From NCBI GenBank assembly GCA_910577115.1, contig CAJTMC010000027.1:1-54129 (forward strand): DNA of 54,129 nt, in the 5' to 3' direction. The number at the start of each line of letters is the position of its first letter. Position 1 is the first letter of the stretch. This document shows positions 44,596 through 53,937 of the stretch, one piece after another. This DNA comes from an uncultured Lachnospiraceae bacterium. GTDB lineage: Bacteria > Bacillota > Clostridia > Lachnospirales > Lachnospiraceae. Below the pieces are notes generated by a model that saw only the letters and a program-made list of their open reading frames with translations, ran no database searches and was not told where the DNA came from. Both the position numbers and the translations under genes were made by a program.

Positions 44596-45690
44596 CTATT
44601 TTGCGTACCGCCTGCTCTGTTCCTGTATCATCTCCATGTCCTCAAAATAGTCTATTTTCATTGCATTCTTTACTTGGGATAAGGTCTGTGCAGCAACCTC
44701 TCTTGCCGCGTCGGAGCCTTTCTTTAGGATATTGTAAATCTCGGGAATATCCTTCCCATACTCCGCGCGCCTGTTTCTGATTGGCTCAAGTTCTTCCTGA
44801 ACGACATGATTCAGGAATTTTTTCACTTTCACATCGCCAAGTCCGCCTCTTTGGTAATGCGCTTTCATCTCATCCAGATTTGCATAGTCCGGACAATAAC
44901 GTTCAAAGTGCTCATCTCTTGCAAATGCGTCAAGATATGTAAACACTGTATTGCCCTCCAAATGTCCGGGGTCGCTTACCTGTAAGTGGAGCGGATCTGT
45001 ATACATGCTCATGATTTTTGTACGTACTTCGTCTGCGCTGTCTGCAAGGTAGATACAGTTTCCAAGGGATTTGCTCATTTTGGCTTTTCCGTCCGTTCCG
45101 GGGAGCCGCTTGCATGCTTCCGCTTCGGGAATCAGCGCCTTTGGCTCAACCAGCACCGGATTTTCGGACGCGTATATGGAATTGAATTTGTGTACGATTT
45201 CCTTTGTCTGTTCAATCATCGGAAGCTGGTCCTCGCCGACGGGTACAACGTTTGCTTTACAGAATGTGATGTCTGCTGCCTGACTGATCGGGTATGTGAA
45301 AAATCCGACAGGAATGCTTGCCTCGAAGTTTCTGAGCTGGATTTCGTTTTTTACGGTCGGATTTCGCTGTAATCTTGCAACGGTTACTAAATTCATATAA
45401 TAGAACGTAAGTTCTGTTAATTCCGAAATCTGTGACTGGATAAACAGTGTTGACTTTGCCGGATCCAATCCCACCGCAAGATAATCAAGCGCCACCTCTA
45501 TCACGTTTTGGCGCACTTTCTCGGGATTGTCCATATTATCCGTAAGCGCCTGTGCGTCCGCTGCCATAATATATATTTTGTCAAACTCTCCTGAATTCTG
45601 AAGCTCCACACGCCGTCTGAGAGAGCCTACATAATGTCCGATATGAAGTCTTCCTGTCGGTCTGTCGCCGGTTAATATTATTTTACTCAT
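44596..45690 (-). CDS. trpS: Tryptophanyl-tRNA synthetase
   Basis: A 364-residue class Ic synthetase: tryptophan + ATP + tRNA(Trp). HIGH region PTGRLHIGHYVGSL, Trp-pocket segment SQAADITFCKANVVPVGEDQ, and KMSKS in DGKAKMSKSLGNCIY. The ATG at 45690 (MSKIILTG) has GGAGG 7-8 nt upstream, against ATG 45702. From the promoter at 45724-45752 the leader is only about 27 nt, too short for a T-box. Confidence 0.97.
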   Translation of the reverse strand: MSKIILTGDRPTGRLHIGHYVGSLRRRVELQNSGEFDKIYIMAADAQALTDNMDNPEKVRQNVIEVALDYLAVGLDPAKSTLFIQSQISELTELTFYYMNLVTVARLQRNPTVKNEIQLRNFEASIPVGFFTYPISQAADITFCKANVVPVGEDQLPMIEQTKEIVHKFNSIYASENPVLVEPKALIPEAEACKRLPGTDGKAKMSKSLGNCIYLADSADEVRTKIMSMYTDPLHLQVSDPGHLEGNTVFTYLDAFARDEHFERYCPDYANLDEMKAHYQRGGLGDVKVKKFLNHVVQEELEPIRNRRAEYGKDIPEIYNILKKGSDAAREVAAQTLSQVKNAMKIDYFEDMEMIQEQSRRYAK

Positions 45691-45723
45691 TTTGTCCTCC
45701 ATCTAAATTCATAACTTTCTGTT

Positions 45724-45752
45724 ATACTAACACCATTTTAGAAGTGCGTCAA
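45724..45752 (-). promoter_or_regulatory. Promoter of trpS
   Basis: TTGACG (45747-45752), 17-bp spacer, TAGTAT (45724-45729), read on the minus strand. Confidence 0.65.
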
Positions 45753-45859
45753 TGTTTTTACGGACAAAAACAGAGCTGCCGCTCCATAGATAACTGCCTG
45801 TCCATTTTGCAACAGCCCTGTAAAAATATCTATCGTAACCGATAAAGCACAGTCCAACC

Positions 45860-46078
45860 TTAATCAAAATCAAATTTCGTGAACCGTTTCGCCATATCCC
45901 GATAGCGGAACCTTACCATCTCGTTTTTCTCAAGCACGTCTGCCTCTTTGCCTGTGTATTGGCAGCGCATGCAGTAAAATTCGTCTTTTTCCTTATCATA
46001 AAACATATCAATGTCCAAATCTCTCATAAAGCATGAGGGACACCTGTAATTTAATTTGCCTTTTCTACCTTGAGACAT
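45860..46078 (-). CDS. 72-residue zinc-ribbon protein overlapping the 46051 gene
   Basis: A small protein, MSQGRKGKLNYRCPSCFMRD ... EFYCMRCQYTGKEADVLEKN, with one CPxC...CxxC zinc ribbon (positions about 13-40) and a basic C-terminal helix. It starts inside the end of the preceding gene, overlapping by 28 bp. Its own ribosome site AAGGAGG lies 9-10 nt upstream, within that gene, so the pair is likely coupled. I do not recognise a family with known role. It could act as an accessory or regulator of the protein encoded upstream. Confidence 0.75.
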   Translation of the reverse strand: MSQGRKGKLNYRCPSCFMRDLDIDMFYDKEKDEFYCMRCQYTGKEADVLEKNEMVRFRYRDMAKRFTKFDFD

Positions 46079-47922
46079 GTCGCAAATACCTCCTTATTCT
46101 TGAGCATAGTCGTGTAACCTAATGTGAGCATCGGTGAGAATGCATACCCCTCCTTCACATAGCCTGTATAATCCTTTCCGCAGGCTGTGAGTGATACCTT
46201 TGTCTCTATTGGAGGAATGACTGCCGACACTTCCTTTGCACTTGCAAGACTCTCTTCCCTGCACTTGTATGCATAGTCAATCGTCTTTGTCTCCTGCTCA
46301 CCCACGCAGCGCAGTGTAATGCCGTTCATATCCTCAGAATACTCTGTCGTGCCGTAGCAGCACACAATATATTCATTGATTTCTACCTCTGCGTCAGGCT
46401 TGGACATCTCTAAGATATTGCGCTCGATCTTAATGTCTGAGCTGCCTTCCTCAAAAATAATCCTTGACTGCAGCTTAACCGTCAAATCATAAAATTCAAT
46501 ATCAACCGGATCCAGTGTCAGAATACGTGTTTTGCCCTGTCCGTTTGCATTCGGCTCCTCGGAAAAATGTGCCTTTGTACGGCATAAGCAAAGATCAACC
46601 TCCTCGCCGTTGTAGCAAACTTTTGCACTTCTTACCGTACCCTCACCTGCATAATGCGTAAAGTAACCTGCCCGGTACTTTTCCTGAATCAGGAACGGAT
46701 ACGATGCATCCCAAACGTGCTTTGTTCCAATACCCGTCTTCCATTCCAGCTTTGCAGCATAAGGACGTAAATCCACGATTGCGCCGCCCTGATCCATATT
46801 GACACACGCTCTCATAAACGGATCGCAGTACCAGAAAAGCTGCTTCTTTGAACCATATAAAATATCTCTCCAAAGCGCGCATTCCGGTTCTGTATAGACA
46901 CCCTTTGTCACGCCCTTCTTTTCCCTGTAATAGTCCGCAAACTCCGACATTGTCATATCGTCCAGTTTGCCCTCTTTCTTCAGCTTTCCATAATAAGCGC
47001 AGCCGTCTTCATAAGATTTCAGCAGCAGCTCGTAAGGCGCCTCCCAACGTCCCATCTTGTTCATCCAGCCGGGACCGACAAACATCATGTTATAAGCGTA
47101 ACCGTTGTTGTATTTCTCCAAATCCCTGTACTGGTCAATCAGATTATACATATAAGGGAAGTCCCATGTCTTGGAATCGTAAATCATTCCGCGCAGCACA
47201 TTTTGCGGATGGGTACCGAAGTTTGAGCCGTTTCCGTCATAGCATGCAATCAAATCCCTTGACAAATGCGGAATTGCCACAATGCCCGAATCCTCCGCCT
47301 CATTTGCGGCAGGGGCATGTGTATTCTGTTTCGAAGGAATCCAAGGCGCCCAGGGACCGCCGTCCATAAAGGTATACCATGAGTTGTTACAGGTGTGGTA
47401 AGCCTTCGGACCTTCCTCCCAGCAAGTTGCAACGGCACACTTCACCATCGGATATTTGCTCTTTATGTAGTTGGTAAGGTCAGCGTCCATGTAGTAAGAG
47501 CCTGTCGACTCCGGATAAAAGCCAAACCGCTCATAAAACTTGCCAAACACATCATCCACAATAGACTTCTTGTCCTCCATTGAGAACATCCAGATACAGA
47601 AATCTTTCGTCTTGTATTTCTCGCGGAACTCTGTGCAGGGAAGTCCTAACAGCGTAAGCGCAATCTCATCACCGTACTTCTCGTGATGTTCTTTGGCAAG
47701 CGCTACTGCCTCATCATTGAAAAGGCTTGCATAGGTCATCTGAATCGTCGTTTTTAAACCGTTTTTATGCGCACATTCCTGCTGTGTTTTAAAGATGTCG
47801 AGCGACTCCGTAAGCAGCGCTTTTCTGCCAATATCCTCCGCTTTTCCATGTCCGGTCACCTTTTCCGCATACTCCGGAACCATCTCCGGCCGATGGATAA
47901 TGTTTACTACAAATTTATCCAC
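46051..47922 (-). CDS. Large cytoplasmic protein, DUF3863-like (tentative), glycan-related
   Basis: A 623-residue protein with no signal peptide or membrane segment. Residues 1-350 look like a polysaccharide deacetylase/GH57-type alpha-beta barrel: HKNGLKTTIQMTYASLFNDE, YGDEIALTLLGLPCTEF, FGFYPESTGSYYMDADLTNY, VAIPHLSRDLIACYDGNGSN. The C-terminal 250 residues are beta-rich, as in a carbohydrate-processing accessory domain. I associate it from memory with DUF3863/DUF3864 proteins, so the family name is uncertain. It lies downstream of the araC-galT-GH53 cluster with a repeat element and about 265 bp in between. Its substrate is unknown. Confidence 0.7.
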   Translation of the reverse strand: MDKFVVNIIHRPEMVPEYAEKVTGHGKAEDIGRKALLTESLDIFKTQQECAHKNGLKTTIQMTYASLFNDEAVALAKEHHEKYGDEIALTLLGLPCTEFREKYKTKDFCIWMFSMEDKKSIVDDVFGKFYERFGFYPESTGSYYMDADLTNYIKSKYPMVKCAVATCWEEGPKAYHTCNNSWYTFMDGGPWAPWIPSKQNTHAPAANEAEDSGIVAIPHLSRDLIACYDGNGSNFGTHPQNVLRGMIYDSKTWDFPYMYNLIDQYRDLEKYNNGYAYNMMFVGPGWMNKMGRWEAPYELLLKSYEDGCAYYGKLKKEGKLDDMTMSEFADYYREKKGVTKGVYTEPECALWRDILYGSKKQLFWYCDPFMRACVNMDQGGAIVDLRPYAAKLEWKTGIGTKHVWDASYPFLIQEKYRAGYFTHYAGEGTVRSAKVCYNGEEVDLCLCRTKAHFSEEPNANGQGKTRILTLDPVDIEFYDLTVKLQSRIIFEEGSSDIKIERNILEMSKPDAEVEINEYIVCCYGTTEYSEDMNGITLRCVGEQETKTIDYAYKCREESLASAKEVSAVIPPIETKVSLTACGKDYTGYVKEGYAFSPMLTLGYTTMLKNKEVFATCLKVEKAN

Positions 47923-48096
47923 TGTTCTTCCTCCTTATCTGAGGCGCATACCTCTTAAATTCTTGTTTGCCATTAACAACCTGTGGTCAACAGCCTATAA
48001 TAAAAGTATAGCACTTGTGTACATTTTTTGTTTCCAATATCCATTTATTTTCGTGCAATTTCAATCATTCCGTTTACTCTACTCTCAAATGTATGC

Positions 48097-48186
48097 AGAG
48101 AATGCCGCCCTTTGGCATTCTCTCGTGTGAAGTTTTAGATTTTCTTGGGCGGCGTCTTCCAGTCGCCTTAGAAAATCTCTTCACAC
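48097..48186 (-). repeat. Double-hairpin element, copy C (at the araC-type gene stop codon)
   Basis: Hairpin I: AGAGAATGCC (48097-48106) with GGCATTCTCT (48114-48123). One base later, hairpin II: GTGTGAAG...AGATTTTCTTGGGCGGC with GTCGCCTTAGAAAATCT...CTTCACAC, spanning 48125-48186. The next base is the first of the gene's stop codon (48187-48189). No U-run follows. Same layout as copies at 24362 and 43213. Confidence 0.9.
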
Positions 48187-49113
48187 TTACCAGCCCTTCA
48201 ATGCAGAAATTTTGTATTCCGCAAGTTTTCTCTCATGACTGTCGGGACGTTTCTTCCACTGATACGGAGAAGTTCCCACAATCCGCCGAAAGTTTCGGTT
48301 AAAGGTTGACGGCGTGATAAACCCGACCTTCCCTGCCACTTCCTCCATGCTGATATCCGTCTTGTCAATCAGTTCGCACGCCTTTTTAATCCGCACAAAA
48401 TTGACATATTCAATTGGCGTCATGTTCATTTTTTCCTGAAAGACACGCCGAAAATGTGTTTCACTCATATGACATTCCGCTGCCAGATCCGAAATCCGAA
48501 AATTTCCCGAATAATTCTTCTCCACATAATCAATCGCTTTTTCCAGTTGAAGGCTTCCGTTTCTGCCAAGCGTACGATTTGCATTTTTGCCGTTAAATCG
48601 CGCAATCTCAAACAAAAGCGCATAGACAACGCCCCGCACGCATTCCTGATGAAATTCACCTTTGTACCGCACCTCATCAAAAATCGCATGCACCAACGTC
48701 ACAAGAATCGGATTTTCCTGTGCCTGTATAAAAAATGCCCTTTCGTTTACCGTTTCCAAAATATTTCTGATTTCCTGCGGCGTTTTACCGCAATCCTTGA
48801 GTATTTCCGAAGGATTGATATAAATGTATTCCCAATATGCAACGACTCCCGCATCGCTTCTTGTGACATGCAGAAAGTTTGCCGGAATGCAGGATATCAT
48901 CTGTCCGCCAAAACGATATTTGTCATCTTCAATCACCAAATCGCCCTCGCCATAGTGGCAATAGCCGATTTCAAGCAGATTGTGAAAGTGCATATTGTTA
49001 ATATTTTCACCATATACCTGTTTCCACTTATTCCCGATTAGCACAAGCGCAGGCTTATCATTGGTAAGATCATAAAACCGAAATTCTGCAGATTCCTTTT
49101 TTTTCTTGGACAT
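48187..49113 (-). CDS. AraC-family transcriptional regulator
   Basis: A 308-residue regulator. The N-terminal 165 residues form a cupin-type sensor (NNMHFHNLLEIGYCHYGEGD, then a jelly-roll). The C-terminal 110 residues hold two helix-turn-helix motifs: ISDLAAECHMSETHFRRVFQ and MEEVAGKVGFITPSTFNRNF, with the end SPYQWKKR. Its sensor probably binds a sugar. It lies 44 bp beyond galT in the same direction, with AGGGGGA upstream of the ATG, and likely controls the galactan/galactose genes. Confidence 0.93.
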   Translation of the reverse strand: MSKKKKESAEFRFYDLTNDKPALVLIGNKWKQVYGENINNMHFHNLLEIGYCHYGEGDLVIEDDKYRFGGQMISCIPANFLHVTRSDAGVVAYWEYIYINPSEILKDCGKTPQEIRNILETVNERAFFIQAQENPILVTLVHAIFDEVRYKGEFHQECVRGVVYALLFEIARFNGKNANRTLGRNGSLQLEKAIDYVEKNYSGNFRISDLAAECHMSETHFRRVFQEKMNMTPIEYVNFVRIKKACELIDKTDISMEEVAGKVGFITPSTFNRNFRRIVGTSPYQWKKRPDSHERKLAEYKISALKGW

Positions 49114-49156
49114 GTAAATCCCCCTTGCGTGTTTCTGTCAATGCGGTTTGCACCGC

Positions 49157-50674
49157 TTAAGACAGCAGGCAATCAATAAAACGCATAAATGCCGCCTGTC
49201 CCTTCTCATCCCGTTTGTAAACGCCCGCATGTTCAAGCACCTGCCCAAAAACAATGCCAACCTCTTTCTGAAGCATTTCCATAACGTTTTCCTCTGTGAC
49301 ATCGCCGTATTTCGGAAGTATTTCCGCTACCCAGTCCGCATGCTTTTCCAACATTTCGTCCGCGCGGATATCCGCTTTCTTCACAATTGCATCGGCAAGA
49401 AGCTCAAGCTCCGCCTTTAACCGCGACGGTAACACCGCAAGTCCCATAACCTCAATCAGTCCGATATTTTCCTTCTTAATATGATGTAATTCCGCATGTG
49501 GGTGATAAACGCCAAGCGGGTGCTCTTTCGTCGTGATATTATTTCGCAGCACAAGGTCAAGCTCATAATTTTCTCCGCGCTTTCTTGCAATCGGCGTAAT
49601 CGTATTGTGCGGCTCGCCGTCCGTTTCCGCAAAAATAAATGCGTCCTCGTCCGTATACCCTCTCCATTTTGTCAGAATCAAATCCGCAAGCTCAATGATA
49701 CGGTTATAGTCCGCATGCGAAAGCCGAATTACCGACATCGGCCATTTCACAATACCCGCCGCAATATCCTCGAACCCTTTTACGCAAAACGATTTCTCAA
49801 TTGGCGCTTTTGCCATTGCAAACTCGTAATTTCCCCCCTGAAAATGGTCGTGGCTTAAAATAGATCCTCCGACAATCGGCAAGTCCGCATTGGAGCCGAC
49901 AAAATAATGCGGAAACTGCTCTACAAAGTGAAAGAGCTTGACAAATGTATTATGTTCGATTTTCATTGGAATATGCCGTGAATTGAACACGATACAGTGC
50001 TCATTATAATATACATACGGTGAATACTGAAATCCCCACCGGTTTCCCTGAATTTCCACAGGAATAATTCTGTGATTCTGACGAGCGGGATGATTTACCC
50101 TGCCTGCATATCCCTCGTTTTCCATACAAAGCTGACACTTCGGATATCCGCTCTGCTTTGCATTCTTTGCCGCGGCAATCGCTTTCGGATCTTTTTCCGG
50201 CTTTGAGAGATTAATCGTAATATCCATCTCGCCATATTCTGTGTCAGCCTTCCACTTTATATCACGTGCAATGCGGTATCGTCTGATATAGTCTGTATTC
50301 TGGCTAAAAGCATAATACCAGTCTGTCGCCGCCTTTGCTCCCTTTTCATCGTAAAGCCGCTTAAATGTATAAATCACATCCGACGGGCGCGGCACAAGCC
50401 TGCCCATAATTTTTGTGTCAAACAAATCTCTGTACACGACGCTGTCGTCCGGTAAAAGCCCCTTCTCCGCCGCGTAATCCAGCATTTCCTTTAATAACCC
50501 TTCCAAATTAAACTCCGCAGGATTGATGATTTCAGGAAGGCTTTCAGGCTCCTCATAATCTTCTATTCCAAACAGCTCCAAAAGACTGTTCACCGCATAA
50601 ATTCTGTCGGATTCATCCAAAAGTCCGGCTGTGATACCATATTGTACAAGTGTCGCTATATTCTTTGTGATCAT
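49157..50674 (-). CDS. galT: UDP-glucose-hexose-1-phosphate uridylyltransferase (class II GalT)
   Basis: A 505-residue Firmicutes-type GalT, longer than the enterobacterial form, that converts galactose-1-phosphate to UDP-galactose in the Leloir pathway. Typical segments: VYRDLFDTKIMGRLVPRPSD, YPKCQLCMENEGYAGRVNHP, the histidine-rich active region DLPIVGGSILSHDHFQGGNY, and PLGVYHPHAELHHIKKENIG. ATG 50674 (MITKNIATLV) has AAAGGAG upstream; the frame goes to 50698. galK and galE are not in the window. Confidence 0.96.
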   Translation of the reverse strand: MITKNIATLVQYGITAGLLDESDRIYAVNSLLELFGIEDYEEPESLPEIINPAEFNLEGLLKEMLDYAAEKGLLPDDSVVYRDLFDTKIMGRLVPRPSDVIYTFKRLYDEKGAKAATDWYYAFSQNTDYIRRYRIARDIKWKADTEYGEMDITINLSKPEKDPKAIAAAKNAKQSGYPKCQLCMENEGYAGRVNHPARQNHRIIPVEIQGNRWGFQYSPYVYYNEHCIVFNSRHIPMKIEHNTFVKLFHFVEQFPHYFVGSNADLPIVGGSILSHDHFQGGNYEFAMAKAPIEKSFCVKGFEDIAAGIVKWPMSVIRLSHADYNRIIELADLILTKWRGYTDEDAFIFAETDGEPHNTITPIARKRGENYELDLVLRNNITTKEHPLGVYHPHAELHHIKKENIGLIEVMGLAVLPSRLKAELELLADAIVKKADIRADEMLEKHADWVAEILPKYGDVTEENVMEMLQKEVGIVFGQVLEHAGVYKRDEKGQAAFMRFIDCLLS

Positions 50675-50697
50675 GATTGTTCTCCTTTTCCCTTCCA

Positions 50698-51819
50698 CTA
50701 ATGATTCGGCTGATAATCTTTGATAACCAGCAACGCCGGTAGTGCATTTCCGTCATAGTCAAAAAGCGCCTGATTTGCCCATTCGTTTCCGCATGGTCCT
50801 TTTTCCTTAATATATGCAAGCGCAGTCTCCGTCGCCCAGCCGCTTCCCTGTACAGGCAGCCACGCTGGCTCCCAATAGAAAAATCCTCTGCCCTTGTTTT
50901 CCGGCACGTTTTCTATTGTCTGCAAAAATGCTTTCATAAAATCGCTCTGCCCTTCCTTTGTCATGGCAAACGGCACCTTCGCGCACAATTCGGGCTTTGT
51001 CGCCATACCCTTTCTTTTATCCGGAGCAAGCTTTTCGTAATCAATATAATCCTCCACCGTATGTCCCATTGATACCTCTGCAACAACCAGCTCTTTTCCA
51101 AAGCGTACGGCAATATCATTCATATTGTTAGCAAGATCATCCAGCGTGCCATGCCAGAACGGATAGTAAGAAAGCCCGATGATATCAAAATCCTCGCCTT
51201 TATTGACATTGATATACTGGTCAAACCAATTGCGGTAAAGCTCATTCTTTCCGCCGTTGTCAAGATGAATCATAATTTTCGCCGCAGGACATGTTTCCTT
51301 TACCGCCCTGATTCCGGCACTCACAAAACGCGCAATGTTATCGTAATTCGGCACCTGCCCTTCCGGCCAAAGCAGTCCGTTCGTAAGCTCATTTCCAACC
51401 TGCACCATATCAGGCGCCGCACCATCACGCATAAAATTAGTCAGCGTTTGCTTTGTAAAGTCGTACACTGCTTTTTCGAGCTGCTTCACATCATATCCTT
51501 CCCATGCTTTGGGTTTGCGCTGTTTACCGGGGTCAGTCCAAAAATCACTGTAATGAAAATCAAGCAAAAATCCCAGCCCTGCTTCCTTTGCACGCTTTGC
51601 CATGCGCAGTGTAACTGCATAATCATTGTTTCCCGCACCATAAGGCACTCCCTCCGGCGATTTGGGATCATTCCAAAGACGCAGGCGTATGTAGTTTACG
51701 TCATAGCTTTTGAGGATTTCTATCAAATCCCCTTCCTTTCCCTGATTGTAAAATTTCGCTCCGAGCTTTTCAATTTCGTCAAGTGATGAAATGTCCATTC
51801 CTTTGATATAATCCAACAT
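50698..51819 (-). CDS. Endo-beta-1,4-galactanase, GH53, probably cytoplasmic
   Basis: A 373-residue GH53 enzyme that cleaves beta-1,4-galactan chains. Hallmarks: MLDYIKGMDISSLDEIE at the start of the barrel, RLRLWNDPKSPEGVPYGAGN, GFLLDFHYSDFWTDPGKQ, the acid/base Glu in DMVQVGNELTNGLLWPEG, and the nucleophile Glu in LVVAEVSMGH. The typical GH53 signal peptide is absent, so it should act inside the cell on imported galacto-oligosaccharides. It ends 24 bp before galT; HAD phosphatase precedes it by 50 bp. Confidence 0.95.
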   Translation of the reverse strand: MLDYIKGMDISSLDEIEKLGAKFYNQGKEGDLIEILKSYDVNYIRLRLWNDPKSPEGVPYGAGNNDYAVTLRMAKRAKEAGLGFLLDFHYSDFWTDPGKQRKPKAWEGYDVKQLEKAVYDFTKQTLTNFMRDGAAPDMVQVGNELTNGLLWPEGQVPNYDNIARFVSAGIRAVKETCPAAKIMIHLDNGGKNELYRNWFDQYINVNKGEDFDIIGLSYYPFWHGTLDDLANNMNDIAVRFGKELVVAEVSMGHTVEDYIDYEKLAPDKRKGMATKPELCAKVPFAMTKEGQSDFMKAFLQTIENVPENKGRGFFYWEPAWLPVQGSGWATETALAYIKEKGPCGNEWANQALFDYDGNALPALLVIKDYQPNH

Positions 51820-51868
51820 GGTATTCCTCCGTTTCTATCTTTTTTATACCTGTTTTTATAATAGCAAT

Positions 51869-52579
51869 TTAAAAATCATTCGTAAATATGATTTTTTTCA
51901 ATTCGTTCAAATTTTTTATTTCATAATCAATGCGCAGTCCCCTCGTGTTTTTGTTTCCTTTGGGATTGTACCAGCAGCATACAATTCCTGCATTGTTACC
52001 GCCTTGCATATCACTTGTGAGAGAATCCCCCACAATCATAATTTCATTCTTTTCATAGTGTTTTACCTTGAAAGCACTCTCAAATACCAGTTCGAAAAAT
52101 TCAATATTAGGTTTCACCACACCCACCTCATCCGAGATAAACGCACCGTCAAACAGCCTGTCCAGTCCCGATGCCGCAAGCTTCCTTCTCTGTGCGGCAA
52201 GCGTTCCGTTTGTGACTGCATACTGTGCAATCTTGTGTTCCTTGAGCTCCTTCACAAGCGCTGCACCGTTATCGTTAAAAAACACTTTATCGCCAATCCG
52301 AATCTGATATTCCTGATTAAATAAAGCTGCTTTATCCATCGGAAGTTTCTCTGTTTCAAAAAATTCCTGAAAACGTCCGACCAGTGTTTCCTGTTTTGTA
52401 ATTTCATTTCGTTCCAAGCGTTCCCAGTACTTTATGTTAATCGCCGCATATCGCGCTACCATTTCATCTGTACATACGCCCATTTCTAAAATTTCAAAAC
52501 ATTTTTTCATGGCATAATTCTCTGCCTGCCCAAAGTCCAAAAGCGTTCCGTCAATGTCCCACAATACAACCTGAATCAT
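51869..52579 (-). CDS. HAD-superfamily hydrolase, YjjG-like
   Basis: A 236-residue HAD phosphatase. Motif I VVLWDIDGTLLDFG (nucleophile and acid/base Asp), motif II YAVTNGTL, motif III and IV EVGVVKPNIEFFE and IMIVGDSLTSDMQGG. A helical cap occupies about 15-90. YjjG-type members dephosphorylate nucleotides or sugar phosphates; the exact substrate is open. ATG 52579 (MIQVVLWD) has GGGAGGTAGG upstream. The frame extends to 52657 through AT-rich sequence without a site. It is the first gene of the galactan cluster by order, but the 50-bp gap leaves cotranscription unsure. Confidence 0.92.
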   Translation of the reverse strand: MIQVVLWDIDGTLLDFGQAENYAMKKCFEILEMGVCTDEMVARYAAINIKYWERLERNEITKQETLVGRFQEFFETEKLPMDKAALFNQEYQIRIGDKVFFNDNGAALVKELKEHKIAQYAVTNGTLAAQRRKLAASGLDRLFDGAFISDEVGVVKPNIEFFELVFESAFKVKHYEKNEIMIVGDSLTSDMQGGNNAGIVCCWYNPKGNKNTRGLRIDYEIKNLNELKKIIFTNDF

Positions 52580-52657
52580 TTTCCTACCTCCCAATACAAC
52601 AGAATAATACAATACAACAAAATAAAAAAGGAAGCAATGCAAACGAAGCTTATCCAT

Positions 52658-53090
52658 TTACAGTTCTCCCCTCTGCCAAACCTTCATCTAATATAAATCC
52701 GCTCTTTTTCAATCGCAGTCTTATATTATCATCTGATAACTTTTTCCTTTAATATAGTATCATACACTTTGATAAAATTCTATATTTTTCCCAAAAGTCA
52801 ACACTGTTACTGTTCACTCTCAATGTCATTTACTTAAAGGAAAATTTTACCGACAACCACAATCGGAAACCAAACAGCAGTCAACTTATTTAAAATGCAG
52901 TAGACATTTTTGATCGAACTATAATTTATGGACAGTTAAAGCTGGATAATTCCGCCTGCATATACCTCTGGGTATTACGTTGACCGTCAGGAAGGCATGA
53001 CGACAAAGCCGATTCAATGATTTTGTTTAAAACAGTTGAATCCGCCTGCAGACAGGTGTGTATTAAAGATGTATTGGTTTGTTTCTGCGA
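52658..53090. other. 433-bp stretch without a recognised gene
   Basis: AT-rich at first, probably with the HAD gene's promoter. On the plus strand near 52935-53010 a short broken frame reads WIIPPAYTSGYYVDRQ, which may be coding debris. No ribosome site, no complete gene, and no terminal repeats that I can define. Confidence 0.5.
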
Positions 53091-53306
53091 TCAGCTACGA
53101 TAGCAGAAGCTCATGGGGATTTTGAATCTTTTCTGCCGGGGGAACGTCCTTCCCGGCCTGACCGCCTCAATATTACTGGTGATCAGCCCCTCCACATCCA
53201 GGGTGCTTTTTCCATCATGGATGCGGAGAAAATCCCTGCATATCTTGACCGCTTCTGAATAATCTGCCTGATACTCATATTTCCTCCCATGTTCTTCAAT
53301 CTTCAC
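53091..53306 (-). CDS. Hypothetical 71-residue fragment
   Basis: GTG-initiated frame KIEEHGRKYEYQADYSEAVK, then ICRDFLRIHDGKSTLDVEGL and a basic end. It has a natural composition, but its ribosome site is weak and it continues open about 35 codons upstream without an ATG. I do not recognise a family. It may be the remains of a mobile-element gene. Confidence 0.35.
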   Translation of the reverse strand: MKIEEHGRKYEYQADYSEAVKICRDFLRIHDGKSTLDVEGLITSNIEAVRPGRTFPRQKRFKIPMSFCYRS

Positions 53307-53449
53307 GGTTTTCTGTGGTGGGAATCTGGATGATTTTGTGTGATTTTCAGGGCTTTTTCGGTGGTTTTTTCTTTGATATGCACCTTGTATCTGACGTTTT
53401 TCAGATTTTTGTTATCATGATGTTATCATAAAACTCTTTCTAAATTCAT

Positions 53450-53470
53450 TTGTGCAGACCGTCTGCACAA
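53450..53470. other. 21-bp palindrome near the right edge
   Basis: TTGTGCAGAC-C-GTCTGCACAA, with perfect 10-bp arms around one central base, just downstream of the nuclease fragment's stop (53485). It could be an operator, part of a terminator, or an element end. The left coordinate may be off by one. Confidence 0.6.
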
Positions 53471-53484
53471 TTGTAAATAATATA

Positions 53485-53937
53485 TTATCTCTTACTCGCT
53501 GATGTTTGTTCTTGAGAATCTATAATAAAAAGTTCCGGCGGATTTTCCCCATTATTCAGTCTTGATGCATGAAGTTCCTCTATCCTTTTATCTCGTCCAG
53601 GATTTCCAACTTTCACATACACAAATACTCTTTGTTTTGTTCCTTCTGCTTTGGCATATTTCTCAATCTGTTCTTCATATCCATGAATATAGTCAGCATT
53701 TGAAGAGAGTTTTATCTCAACATCAGTCTTGTCGTTTCCTCTGCTCATCTTCAAATCAACTGGACCCGAACCTTCATTTACCTCAAAAGTCATGTCTATG
53801 TTATTTTGGCTACAATAATATTTCCCCGAAAGATGTAAAAGTCTTTGTAACGACTTTTCCCTTTTACTTGTGGAAGCGGATAATACTTCATCCCATCCTC
53901 TATTATTTTCAACCCAGTCTTTAAATATCCAAAGCAA
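53485..53937 (-). pseudogene. PD-(D/E)XK nuclease fragment (C-terminal)
   Basis: A 150-residue frame with no ATG or ribosome site. It continues upstream a few codons to an in-frame stop, so it is the 3' part of a larger gene (alternatively, a TTG start at 53937). GSGPVDLKMSRGNDKTDVEI followed by KLSSN gives the D-x(n)-E-x-K spacing of restriction-type nuclease cores, and a coiled helix with YEEQIEKYAKAE follows. The rest of the domain architecture is missing, so type and target are unknown. Confidence covers the fragment, not activity. Confidence 0.6.

Noticed and set aside
52925..53010. Plus-strand recombinase fragment
   Set aside because: A short natural-looking stretch (IPPAYTSGYYVDRQ) without flanking motifs. 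Too little to name.
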